Assembly: GCA_964551315.1 (NCBI GenBank) | Contig: CAZKCM010000014.1 | Location: 1-64,000, forward strand | Reading direction: 5' to 3' | DNA from: Virgifigura sp964551315 | GTDB lineage: Bacteria; Pseudomonadota; Alphaproteobacteria; Dongiales; Dongiaceae | Length of the DNA stretch: 64,000 nt | Shown: positions 43,982 through 51,959 of the stretch, one piece after another | How positions within the stretch are numbered: the first letter of the stretch is position 1 | How the letters are laid out: the number at the start of each line of letters is the position of its first letter | Made by a program: the position numbers and the translations under genes | Notes under the pieces: model-generated | The model's input: only the letters and a program-made list of their open reading frames with translations | Told to the model about the DNA's origin: nothing | Databases searched by the model: none

Positions 43982-44833
43982 TCACCAGTCGGGCGCGATC
44001 TTCTCCGATTCGACCGGGCCGTGCGCATAGGCTTGCTGCGCCGAGGCGCGATCGGGCAAGCCGATCGACTCCAGAAGGGCGAAGACCTCCTGCCGCGCGG
44101 CGGCGTGGCTGACGCTGAATGGTGCCCCGGTCCGTTCCGCCCGCAGGTCGAGGAGCGTCAGCCCCTTGTGGAACAGCTCGCGGAAGATGACGCGCTCGCC
44201 AAAGCCAGGCGCGACACGGAAGCCCAGTCGCTTCGATAGCTGCTCGAGGAGGCGGGCGATGTCGCGCTTGTTGCGCGCGTCGATGTGGCCGAGGCGGTTG
44301 CGCATCACGATCCAGTCGATCGGCGGCCGGCGGTTGAGTGCGCGCCGTTGCCGCTGCTCCCAGACCATCTGGCTGTAGACGCTTGGCGCCAGCACCTTTC
44401 TCGCCTCGCGGTCGATGCGCGCGAGGAGGTCGATGTCGAGGAAGCTGTCGTTGAGCGGCGTGATCAGCGTGTCGGCATAGGTGTGGCCGAGTCGTGACAG
44501 AAATGAGTCGCTGCCCGGCGTGTCGACGACGATGAAGTCGTGCGCTCCCAGCTCGGCGAGCGCGCCCTTGAGCCGCTCTTCCTCTTCGGCCTCCGCCTCG
44601 GCCCGGGACGCCGCCTCCGACCGGAAGACGCGGCGATGGTCCGGCAGCGGCAGGGGAAGTCCGGTGTCCTCGACCAGGCTCCGCCGGTTGTCGATGTAGC
44701 GGGAGAAGGTGCCCTGGCGGGCGTCGAGGTCGATGGTTCCGACCGTGTATCCGCTCTTCAGGAGTGCCACGGCGAGATGCATGGCGGTGGTCGACTTGCC
44801 GGAACCGCCCTTTTCATTGCCCAGCACGATCAC
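43982..44833 (-). CDS. mipZ: MipZ-type ParA-like ATPase (division-site positioning)
   Basis: At least 283 residues of a deviant Walker A ATPase. VLGNEKGGSGKSTTAMHLA is the P-loop with signature Lys; TVGTIDLDARQGTFSRYIDNR is the MipZ-type switch region with Asp and Arg; FIVVDTPGSD is switch II. In Caulobacter, MipZ forms a gradient from ParB at the poles and inhibits FtsZ. The start is unclear: no ATG exists in frame; I give GTG 44833 as the shortest possibility (Caulobacter MipZ begins about here), while the frame is open to a TTG at 45031, with GGGAGGGG before an ATT/CTG near 44923-44926 as a rival start. Confidence 0.9.
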   Translation of the reverse strand: MIVLGNEKGGSGKSTTAMHLAVALLKSGYTVGTIDLDARQGTFSRYIDNRRSLVEDTGLPLPLPDHRRVFRSEAASRAEAEAEEEERLKGALAELGAHDFIVVDTPGSDSFLSRLGHTYADTLITPLNDSFLDIDLLARIDREARKVLAPSVYSQMVWEQRQRRALNRRPPIDWIVMRNRLGHIDARNKRDIARLLEQLSKRLGFRVAPGFGERVIFRELFHKGLTLLDLRAERTGAPFSVSHAAARQEVFALLESIGLPDRASAQQAYAHGPVESEKIAPDW

Positions 44834-45051
44834 ATGCGGGCCGGGCCGTCCGGTGCCGAAGCGGATGGATGCGGCCTCCGGTGCGACGCTGCCGGCACGG
44901 TCCGTCGATATTGTCGTGAACAGAATCCCCTCCCGGCGGGCTCGCGCCCGCCCTTCCGCATGCCTCTTCTTCGCTTGGTTAGGGAGAGTCGCGCCCGCCG
45001 CGCCACCCCCGCGCGCGTCCGTCTCCCACAACTATCGCCGAATGTTCCGCG

Positions 45052-45702
45052 TCAAAACAAGATCTCCCAGTCGCGGTCCTCCTGCTCTGACATGGCGTGC
45101 CCCAATGATTGTTCGAGCGATACCTCGTTATCTCTGCCGTTTATTGCGGATTTTCGAGACGCGGATTCGGCAGCGGCCGGGTCTGGTCGCAGCTCGTCGG
45201 TCCGATCTTCCATTCGCTCCGCAGCCGGGCGTACTTTTCCCTGGACTTCGATCGCGGCTTTCTTCCAGGCCCGCATGGCTGCCGTCCGCCGGGCCAGGGC
45301 CTCAGTCGCCCCCCAGCCGAAGATCTCGCCGCCCTCGGCGGTCTTGTGGATCGCGCCCCAGCGACTGCGCTTTGCGGAGCGGATCACGAACACGATGTTC
45401 TCGCCGGGGATGCTCGCATCGAGCGAGGTCGTGTAGGCCGGTGCTTCGCAATCCAGCACGTCGCATACGCTCTGCCAGGAGAAGCCCTCGTCCAGCATGA
45501 TCTTCGCGATCGCCGGAAACTCTCCCAGTGCATGCCATTTCGCCGGAAGCCGCGGATTGGCAGGGCCGCCATCCGGACTCTCGGTTGCCTCGCTCAGGAA
45601 ATAGGCGAGCTGAACGTCCAACATCCGCGATCCGGTCTCGGCGGATTCGAGGGCCGCGATGAGATCGTCGGCGGTTCTTGGTTGCTGGGACCGGTTCTTC
45701 AT
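45052..45702 (-). CDS. Uncharacterised protein, possibly with a phage-type ABA-sandwich domain
   Basis: A 216-residue soluble protein. Residues about 50-150 (FPAIAKIMLDEG, YTTSLDASIPGENIVFVIR, GAIHKTAEGGEIFGWGATEA, LARRTAAMRAWK) follow the pattern of a small alpha-beta-alpha domain often met in phage-derived and alphaproteobacterial hypotheticals (deal-with-dataset domain: Phage_ABA_S), with the WGATEALARRTAAMRAW helix at its end. The C-terminal 60 residues are charged and probably disordered. No catalytic motif is visible. It may be a domesticated phage remnant; no other phage gene is nearby. Confidence 0.55.
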   Translation of the reverse strand: MKNRSQQPRTADDLIAALESAETGSRMLDVQLAYFLSEATESPDGGPANPRLPAKWHALGEFPAIAKIMLDEGFSWQSVCDVLDCEAPAYTTSLDASIPGENIVFVIRSAKRSRWGAIHKTAEGGEIFGWGATEALARRTAAMRAWKKAAIEVQGKVRPAAERMEDRTDELRPDPAAAESASRKSAINGRDNEVSLEQSLGHAMSEQEDRDWEILF

Positions 45703-45997
45703 GATTCGCCCCCCAATGTCCCTTCTTGACCCTTATAATAGATCTTCGGAAATGTCACCTGGCAGGCAATAAGAAAACGCGCCCTGGACCGCATGGATAC
45801 AAGGTCGGCGGCGATATCGGCCGCGGTTCTGCATGGCTGGTTCCGATCTTCGACCGACGGCCGGCGGCGACATTTTGGTGCGGCAGTATTGCCGCGGGCG
45901 ACTGATCCAGATTAAGGCGGCTCTACGCCGAAGGGCATACCCTTTAAGGCGAACCGGCAGAATTGCGTCGGAAAAACAAAGAGACGGGGAGTTTAGA
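45703..45997. other. Divergent intergenic region with AT-rich promoter zone
   Basis: This gap lies between divergent small genes. TATAAT stands at 45734-45739 on plus, and on minus GTGACA (45753-45758) and TATAAG (45732-45737) are 15 bases apart, a slightly short promoter spacing for the 216-residue gene. An inverted repeat AAGGG-CATA-CCCTT lies at 45931-45944, before the small plus-strand gene. None of these is strong alone. Confidence 0.4.
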
Positions 45998-46219
45998 ATG
46001 GTGGTGACTGACGCCGTCTTCTTTACCTACCAGGATGCTCTACGGCGCGGCGGGCCCGAATACCTTGCGTTCGAGCGCGCCGTATCCGTCTACCGAGAGC
46101 GTTTCGCGGAAGTGACGCAAGGGGAGGCGAATTTTGCCGTATCGAGGATCCTCGCCGAGGCGGCGACGCGCCGGTCGACGGTCTCTTGGCTCTTCGAGGA
46201 CGAGGTTTCCGCCGCCTGA
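45998..46219 (+). CDS. Small orphan protein (73 residues)
   Basis: A 73-residue protein with an ATG at 45998 and GGGGAG seven to nine bases upstream. It is helical and mildly acidic (GPEYLAFERAVSVYRERFAE, ANFAVSRILAEAATRR), with no signal peptide, Cys or membrane segment. The frame is open upstream to 45833, but the leader part has no ribosome site. No family recognised; similar small helical proteins may bind partners or DNA. It converges with the FAD-oxidoreductase gene. Confidence 0.55.
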   Translation: MVVTDAVFFTYQDALRRGGPEYLAFERAVSVYRERFAEVTQGEANFAVSRILAEAATRRSTVSWLFEDEVSAA

Positions 46220-46259
46220 GCGACCGTCGCGATGGATGCCCCGTGGCGGGGATTGAGCG

Positions 46260-47381
46260 CTACCGCAGCCGCCCGGGCGCGAGGTCGGCAGCCGTTACGC
46301 CGGCATCCGCGAAATCGGCCGGCAGCGCGTTCGTGGAGACAAGGGCCGCGGTCGCGCGCGCCAGCGTCGGCGCGAGCATGATGCCGTAACCGCCCTGGCC
46401 GGCGAGCCAATAGAACCCTTCGGCCGCCGGGTCGGGGCCGACGACCGGCGTTTCGTCGGCCACGAAGGAGCGCAGCCCGGCCCATTTGTGAACGATCCGG
46501 CGCACCGTGAGATGCGTGGTGCGTTCCAGCCAATCGACAACCACAGCCACGTCCAGGTCTTCCGGCTGCACGTCGCAGGGCGGCACCGGGGTCGCGTCGC
46601 CGGGCGAGGCCATCAGCCGTTCGGCCTCGGGCTTGAAGTAGAACGCATCGCCGGCCTGATCCACCAGCGGCCAGTCGCGCAGATCGACGCCCGGCGGCGG
46701 GTCGACGATGATCGCGGTGCGCCGCTTGGGCGTGAGCCCGATCGGCGGCAGGCCGGCGAGCCGGCCGACGTCCTCCGCCCAGGCGCCGGCCGCGTTGACG
46801 ATCACCGGGGCCGTGAAACTCTGTCCGCCGGCCTCGACGCGCCAGCCGCCGCGGTGCCGGTCGATCACCGTCACCGCGGCATTGCAGACGAGCCGTCCGC
46901 CATGTGCCGCCATCCCCTTGAGGAATCCCTGATGGATTGCGTGCACCTCCATGTCCATGACACCGGCTTCAAAGACGGCGAAGGCGATGCCGTCGCGGCG
47001 AAGGATCGGCACCATCTCGACGGCCTGCGCGGGGTCGATCTCGCGGATGCTGCCGTCCGCGCCGATCGTCAGAAGCTCGTCGATCGCGTCCCGTCGGTCC
47101 GCGGTGGCGACGGTAAGCGCCCCGCGCGGTCGCAGCAGCGGATGATCGGCGAATCCGGGCGGCGGATCGAGGAAGAAGGGCAGGCTCAAGCCGTTCAGGG
47201 CGCGGACGATCCGGTTGCCGAAGTTCCGGGTATAGAGCGCCGCCGAACGGCCGGTGCTGTGATAGCCGGGCTGGGCCTCCCCCTCCAGGAGCACGACGCG
47301 GTAGCCCTCCCGCGCCAGCTCATGGGCCGCCGCCGCGCCGGAGATGCCGGCTCCGATGACGATGACGTCGCAGCCGGTCAT
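46260..47381 (-). CDS. FAD-dependent amino-acid/glycine oxidase-type dehydrogenase (DAO family)
   Basis: A 373-residue DAO-family flavoenzyme. The ADP-binding fold starts at once (DVIVIGAGISGAAAAHELA, then Glu in VVLLEGEAQPGYHSTGRSA). The end has the second FAD region VVGPDPAAEGFYWLAGQGGYG. HSTGRSAALYTRNFG after the FAD site recalls glycerol-3-phosphate/D-amino-acid/2-hydroxyglutarate oxidoreductases. Substrate cannot be fixed. The start overlaps the end of the MATE gene by ATGA, an uncommon partnership. Confidence 0.85.
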   Translation of the reverse strand: MTGCDVIVIGAGISGAAAAHELAREGYRVVLLEGEAQPGYHSTGRSAALYTRNFGNRIVRALNGLSLPFFLDPPPGFADHPLLRPRGALTVATADRRDAIDELLTIGADGSIREIDPAQAVEMVPILRRDGIAFAVFEAGVMDMEVHAIHQGFLKGMAAHGGRLVCNAAVTVIDRHRGGWRVEAGGQSFTAPVIVNAAGAWAEDVGRLAGLPPIGLTPKRRTAIIVDPPPGVDLRDWPLVDQAGDAFYFKPEAERLMASPGDATPVPPCDVQPEDLDVAVVVDWLERTTHLTVRRIVHKWAGLRSFVADETPVVGPDPAAEGFYWLAGQGGYGIMLAPTLARATAALVSTNALPADFADAGVTAADLAPGRLR

Positions 47382-48760
47382 AGCGGTCGAACCGGCCGCC
47401 GCGTGATGACGCGGAAGCGCCAGGCGAGAAGGATCGCCGCCGCCGTCAGGCCGGCGCACAGGCTCCACAACAGGCCCGGCAGACCGTGCCCCGCGACGAC
47501 GCCGAAGGCGTAGGCCAGCGGGACCGCGAGGCCCCAGAAAGCGAAGGCATAGATCAGCGTCGGCACGACCACGTCGGCGGCCCCGCGCATGGCGCCCATC
47601 AGCACCCCCTGGGTGCCGTCCGAGACGATCAGCCACGCGACGATGCCGAATGCGGGCACCGCAATTGCCGTCACTGCCGGATCTTCCGTGTAGAGGGTCA
47701 CGATCGGGGCCGCGGCGAGTTCGAGAATCGCGGCGACCCCAAGCATGACGAGGACGACCAGCCCGGTCCCGACCCAGCCGGCGCGGGCCAGTCCCTTCTG
47801 GTCCCGCCGCCCGATCGCGTTCGCGACCCGCACCGCGGTCGCGGTCGACAGACCGATCGCCAGCATATAGATGAGAGCCACCGTGTTGAACACGATCTGA
47901 AAGCCGGCCAGGGGCGCCGCGCCCAGCCAGCCGGCGAAGGTCGTGGCAGCGGCAAAGGCCGAGGTCTCCAGTCCGATGGCGGCGGCCAGCGGCACGCCGA
48001 GGAGCAGAAGGGGCCGGATGCTCCGCCAATGGCCGGCGAGCGGCGCGCGCACGCCGAAGCGTGCGGCCTCGGGCATGGTCAGGACATAGCCGACGATGGC
48101 GACCACCATCAGCCAGCGGGTGATCGAGGTCGCGAGCGCGGCACCGGCCGCGCCCATCGCCGGCGCACCCAGATGCCCGAAGATGAGGATCCAGTTGAGG
48201 CCGGCGTTCACCAGATTGGCGCCAAGCGAGACGATCATACCAGGCCGCGGGCGGCTGATGCCTTCGAGGAAGCTGGAGGTGGCGATGAACATCAGGATGG
48301 CCGGCATGCCGGGCGCGAAGGCCTGGAGCACCCGGCCGCCGCCGGCGGCGATCTCCGGCTCCTGTCCGGTCAGCCGCAGGATCGCCTCGCCCCAAAGCAG
48401 GGCCGCCCCGTAGGCGATGCCGAGGCCCGCCGCGACGATCAGGGCCAAGCGCCAGATGCGCCCGCAGCGCTGCGGCTCGCCGGCGCCGTCCGCCTGTGCC
48501 GACAGGATCACCGTACCGACCAGCAGGCCGATGCCGATGGTCTGCATGACCAGCGGCGCGGACAGCCCGATGCCGTAGAAGGCGAGTTCCTCGGCGCCCG
48601 CCCGGCCGGTCATGACGGTGTCGACGGTCACCATGACCACCAGGCCGACGCGCGCCAGCATCACCGGCACCGCGAGCGAGAGGGTGCGGCGGATGTGCTG
48701 GCCGAGGTTGAGGGGAAGACCGGTCGCCGGGAGGGGCGCACCGGAGGTGTTCGTCGTCAT
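47378..48760 (-). CDS. MATE-family multidrug/Na+ antiporter
   Basis: A 460-residue inner-membrane exporter with twelve hydrophobic segments in two six-helix halves. MLARVGLVVMVTVDTVMTGR at the start is the classic NorM-type first helix, with LIGDMLVGTV-like continuation GLLVGTVILSAQ, and the second half begins with a similar motif (FQIVFNTVALIYMLAIGLST). MATE pumps export cationic drugs or metabolites using Na+ or H+. The coupled DAO-type gene downstream suggests that the two may act on one compound, an inference only. Confidence 0.9.
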   Translation of the reverse strand: MTTNTSGAPLPATGLPLNLGQHIRRTLSLAVPVMLARVGLVVMVTVDTVMTGRAGAEELAFYGIGLSAPLVMQTIGIGLLVGTVILSAQADGAGEPQRCGRIWRLALIVAAGLGIAYGAALLWGEAILRLTGQEPEIAAGGGRVLQAFAPGMPAILMFIATSSFLEGISRPRPGMIVSLGANLVNAGLNWILIFGHLGAPAMGAAGAALATSITRWLMVVAIVGYVLTMPEAARFGVRAPLAGHWRSIRPLLLLGVPLAAAIGLETSAFAAATTFAGWLGAAPLAGFQIVFNTVALIYMLAIGLSTATAVRVANAIGRRDQKGLARAGWVGTGLVVLVMLGVAAILELAAAPIVTLYTEDPAVTAIAVPAFGIVAWLIVSDGTQGVLMGAMRGAADVVVPTLIYAFAFWGLAVPLAYAFGVVAGHGLPGLLWSLCAGLTAAAILLAWRFRVITRRPVRPL

Positions 48761-48976
48761 GGCGCCCGGACATTACACCACCCGCCGCGCGGTCGGTCAT
48801 GAAATTCCGTCGCGGAGGCGAGGCGTCCTCCGCATGGCGCGGACGCGTCTTCGCGTCGTCCGGCCCCGACGGTGCCGCCTGCGCCGGCAACCCCGCTCCG
48901 GCCGGATCCGGGGGCGGTCGTGCGGCGCCGGGTCTCGTGGCCGCACATCGGGGCCAAGGAACGGGCCTCCGCAAGT

Positions 48977-48994
48977 TTAGCAAATACTTAGCAA
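48977..48994 (+). promoter_or_regulatory. Direct repeat TTAGCAA spaced 11 bases, possible response-regulator site
   Basis: TTAGCAA at 48977-48983 recurs at 48988-48994, one helical turn apart, in the only AT-rich patch of the 286-base gap between the MATE and methyltransferase genes. OmpR/PhoB-type regulators bind such 11-base direct repeats. It lies about 55 bases upstream of the methyltransferase ATG. Confidence 0.4.
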
Positions 48995-49046
48995 TCGGCT
49001 GCTAGCGTGCCGGCCCTATGGAGGGGCCGGGGGAGGAGGCCGGCCG

Positions 49047-50021
49047 ATGGTGCCTGTGATGGACCGCCCGAAGCCGCGCCGTGCGTTGAAGGCACCTTTT
49101 CGTCTGCGTCTGAAGGCTTGGTGGCACGGGCACGAGCTGTTCCTCAAGCGGCGCGCGCCGGCCGCCGGCCCGCTCGGCCAGAAGGACGAGCTCCGGCGGC
49201 GAGTCACGGGCTATCGGGACCCCGAACGGCCTTGGGAAACGCCGCGCATCCGCATGCTGCAGGCGGTCTGGGGCGAGGGATTCACCGGCCCCGGCGGTCC
49301 CGACCACGTGCTCGAACTGGTAAAGCCTCTCGGCCTCGGCCCGGAGATGAGCATGCTCCATATCGGCGCCGGGCTTGGCGGGCCGGCGCGCGCCTTCGTC
49401 GAGGCGTTCGGGGTCTGGGTCGCGGGGGTTGAAAGCGACCACGAGCTTGCGGAGGCCGGCATGGCCTTGTCGACCCTGGCCGGCATGGCGAAGAGGGCGC
49501 CGATCACCCCGCTCGAGCTGCAGAAATTCGAGCTCACGCCCAACAGCCTCGACGCCATCCTGGCCAGCGAGATCCTTTTCGCGGTCATCGACAAGCACCG
49601 TGCGCTGCGCGAGATCGAGCAGGCCCTGAGGGTGCGCGGCCAGTTCCTTTTCACCGACTACGTGCTGAACCAGCGTGGGCAGGAGGACGATCCGGTCCTT
49701 CGGGCCTGGGCCAAGAAGGAGCCGCTCACGCCGCATCTCTGGACGGCGCAGGAGTACGCCCGCATCCTCGCGGAATACAAGCTCGACATCCGGATCACCG
49801 AGGACGTGACCGACACCTATCGGTCACTGGCCCTGCGGGGCTGGGCGAACTACACCGAAGCGGTCTCCGAGACCGAGCTCGATCCCGAAGTGGCCGCATG
49901 CCTCGTCCAGGAGGCCGATCTGTGGACGCGCCGCATCGCCGCATTCGACAGTGGGCTCCTGCGCGTCTACCGCATCTATGCGCGCAAGAAGGCCGTGGAC
50001 AAGATGCTGTCCGACTGGTGA
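49047..50021 (+). CDS. SAM-dependent methyltransferase-like protein
   Basis: A 324-residue protein with a class I methyltransferase core: MLHIGAGLGGPARAFVEAFG (motif I with the GxGxGG-like loop), VAGVESDHELAEAG (acidic ribose-binding residue) and LDAILASEILFAVIDKHRAL, RGQFLFTDYVLNQ as later strands. It resembles small-molecule methyltransferases such as cyclopropane/phosphoethanolamine types more than nucleic-acid enzymes. The N-terminus is basic. GGAGGAGG stands upstream of the ATG. Substrate unknown. Confidence 0.78.
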   Translation: MVPVMDRPKPRRALKAPFRLRLKAWWHGHELFLKRRAPAAGPLGQKDELRRRVTGYRDPERPWETPRIRMLQAVWGEGFTGPGGPDHVLELVKPLGLGPEMSMLHIGAGLGGPARAFVEAFGVWVAGVESDHELAEAGMALSTLAGMAKRAPITPLELQKFELTPNSLDAILASEILFAVIDKHRALREIEQALRVRGQFLFTDYVLNQRGQEDDPVLRAWAKKEPLTPHLWTAQEYARILAEYKLDIRITEDVTDTYRSLALRGWANYTEAVSETELDPEVAACLVQEADLWTRRIAAFDSGLLRVYRIYARKKAVDKMLSDW

Positions 50022-50033
50022 GCGCGCCGCCGA

Positions 50034-50062
50034 TTGACAGGGACGGGCGCGCTGCCTATGTT
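50034..50062 (+). promoter_or_regulatory. Sigma70-type promoter of rpmJ
   Basis: TTGACA (50034-50039) and TATGTT (50057-50062) are separated by exactly 17 bases. The predicted start of transcription is about 40 bases before the rpmJ ATG. This is the best plain promoter in the window, as expected for a ribosomal protein gene. Confidence 0.8.
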
Positions 50063-50111
50063 CCGCTCTCCGTTTATTGGATTTCTCGATTGATCGTTGA
50101 GGACCGGACCC

Positions 50112-50237
50112 ATGAAGGTCGTGAATTCGTTGAAATCGGCCAAGACGCGCCACAAGGCCTGCCAGATTGTCCGGCGCAAGGGTCGCGTCTACGTCATCAA
50201 CAAGGCCAACCCCCGCTTCAAGGCGCGTCAGGGTTAA
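50112..50237 (+). CDS. rpmJ: Ribosomal protein L36, zinc-free (YkgO-like) form
   Basis: A 41-residue basic protein: MKVVNSLKSAKTRHKACQIV at the start and NPRFKARQG at the end match the short alphaproteobacterial L36. It keeps only one Cys (C18) and lacks the Cys3-His zinc ribbon of the canonical form, so it should not need zinc. It is part of the large ribosomal subunit near the peptidyl-transferase region. It has its own promoter upstream and an intrinsic terminator downstream, so it is monocistronic. Confidence 0.97.
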   Translation: MKVVNSLKSAKTRHKACQIVRRKGRVYVINKANPRFKARQG

Positions 50238-50314
50238 CGGACGTGGCCGGCCGGAATCGACCGGCCGGCGCCCGCCGACGCTTGGCGGGATAACCCTCCC
50301 GACAAGGTGAGGTG

Positions 50315-50344
50315 ACCGGGCCGTACCTCTTGGGCCCGGTTTTT
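50315..50344 (+). terminator. Intrinsic terminator after rpmJ
   Basis: ACCGGGCC (50315-50322) and GGCCCGGT (50333-50340) form a perfect eight-base stem with a ten-base loop, followed by four T. It ends rpmJ transcription. The stretch 50238-50314 between the stop and the stem also contains a CCGGCCGG...CCGGCCGG hairpin but no gene. Confidence 0.85.
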
Positions 50345-50471
50345 GCTGTTGGCGCGGCGGCCAGGAACCGGGGCGGTTCACCGGCATTGACCCGAGCCCG
50401 CCGCTCGCCCAAATTGGAGCGGACCGCTTCCGGCGGATCGACTCGATGGGAGGAGGCAAGGGGGCCGATCG

Positions 50472-51959
50472 ATGCGCATGCCAGAGCCGGATCGCGACGT
50501 CCTCGCCCGGCGGACGCAGATCGCCCGGGACCTCGCCCGCATCGTCCCCGGCGAAGGGGTGATCGTGGATGAGGACGAGCGCCGCGCCTATGAAAGCGAC
50601 GGGCTGACCGCCTACCGGCAAATACCCCTCGTCGTCGTGCTGCCGAGCACGACACAGCAGGTTTCGCAGGTCCTCCGCTACTGCCACGAGAACAACCTCA
50701 AGGTGGTGCCCCGCGGCGCCGGCACCTCGCTTTCCGGCGGAGCGCTGCCGCTCGCCGACGGCGTCCTTCTCGGTCTCGGCAAGTTCAATCGGATCCTCGA
50801 AATCGATTTCGACAACCGCTGCATCGTCGCACAGCCGGGGGTGACCAACCTCGGCCTTACCCAGGCGGTACAGCACGCCGGCTTCTACTACGCGCCGGAT
50901 CCGTCCAGCCAGATCGCCTGCACGATCGGCGGCAATGTGGCGGAGAATTCTGGCGGCGTGCACTGTCTGAAATACGGCCTCACCACGAACAACCTGCTCG
51001 GCCTCGAGATGGTGCTGATGACCGGCGAGGTGATTCGCCTCGGCGGGAAGCATCTCGACGCCGAAGGCTACGACCTTCTCGGCCTGATGACCGGGTCCGA
51101 AGGGCTGCTGGGCGTCGTCACGGAGGTGACGGTGCGCATCCTGAAGCGGCCGGAGACGGCCCGGGCGCTGCTGCTCGGATTCCCGACGAACGAGAAGGCC
51201 GGCGACTGCGTCGCCGCCGTCATCGCCGCCGGCATCATCCCGGGCGGGATGGAGATGATGGACCGGCCGGCTATCCACGCGGCCGAGGCCTTTGTGCACG
51301 CCGGCTATCCGCTCGACGTCGAGGCGCTGCTGATCGTTGAGTTGGACGGCCCGCAGGTCGAAGTCGATCATCTCATCGCCCGCGTCGAGGCGATCGCCGA
51401 TTCGCACGGTGCCGTCTTCAAGCGGGTGAGCCAGAGCGAGGAAGAGCGGTTGGCATTCTGGGCCGGGCGGAAGGCGGCCTTTCCTGCCGTCGGCCGCATC
51501 TCGCCGGACTACTACTGCATGGACGGGACCATCCCCCGCCACCAGCTGCCGCTCGTTCTCAAGCGCATGGGAGAGCTGTCGGAACAGTACGGGCTGCGAG
51601 TCGCCAACGTCTTTCATGCCGGCGACGGCAACTTGCACCCGCTCATCCTCTACGACGCCAACGAGCCGGGGGAGCTGGAGAAGGCCGAGGCCTTCGGCGC
51701 CGACATCCTGAAGCTCTGTGTCGCCGTGGGCGGCGTGCTGACCGGCGAGCACGGCGTCGGCGTCGAGAAGCGCGACCTCATGCCGGAGATGTTCGACGAG
51801 ACCGACCTCGCGCAGCAGCAGCGCGTGAAATGCGCCTTCGACGCCGAGGGGCTGCTCAACCCGGGCAAGATGTTTCCGCAGCTTCATCGCTGCGCCGAGC
51901 TCGGCCGTCTGCACGTCCATCGGGGCCAGATCCCGTTCCCCGACCTGCCGCGGTTCTGA
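50472..51959 (+). CDS. glcD: Glycolate oxidase FAD subunit
   Basis: A 495-residue FAD-linked oxidase subunit that oxidises glycolate (or D-lactate) to glyoxylate (or pyruvate). PRGAGTSLSGGALPLADGVL holds the VAO-fold FAD-binding loop; HCLKYGLTTNNLLGLEMVL and GLMTGSEGLLGVVTEVTV follow, and the C-terminal part ends with the HAGDGNLHPL and GGVLTGEHGVG blocks typical of GlcD. It overlaps glcE by one base. Glyoxylate also takes part in the PucG-type reaction of the purine region. Confidence 0.95.
   Translation: MRMPEPDRDVLARRTQIARDLARIVPGEGVIVDEDERRAYESDGLTAYRQIPLVVVLPSTTQQVSQVLRYCHENNLKVVPRGAGTSLSGGALPLADGVLLGLGKFNRILEIDFDNRCIVAQPGVTNLGLTQAVQHAGFYYAPDPSSQIACTIGGNVAENSGGVHCLKYGLTTNNLLGLEMVLMTGEVIRLGGKHLDAEGYDLLGLMTGSEGLLGVVTEVTVRILKRPETARALLLGFPTNEKAGDCVAAVIAAGIIPGGMEMMDRPAIHAAEAFVHAGYPLDVEALLIVELDGPQVEVDHLIARVEAIADSHGAVFKRVSQSEEERLAFWAGRKAAFPAVGRISPDYYCMDGTIPRHQLPLVLKRMGELSEQYGLRVANVFHAGDGNLHPLILYDANEPGELEKAEAFGADILKLCVAVGGVLTGEHGVGVEKRDLMPEMFDETDLAQQQRVKCAFDAEGLLNPGKMFPQLHRCAELGRLHVHRGQIPFPDLPRF

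Noticed and set aside
48977..48994. CtrA binding site
   Set aside because: The motif is TTAG-N7-TTAG, not TTAA-N7-TTAA; kept as an unnamed direct repeat.
50238..50344. SRP 4.5S RNA or other known structured RNA after rpmJ
   Set aside because: The SRP apical loop with GGAA and the expected asymmetric bulge are not present; only simple hairpins and a terminator are visible.
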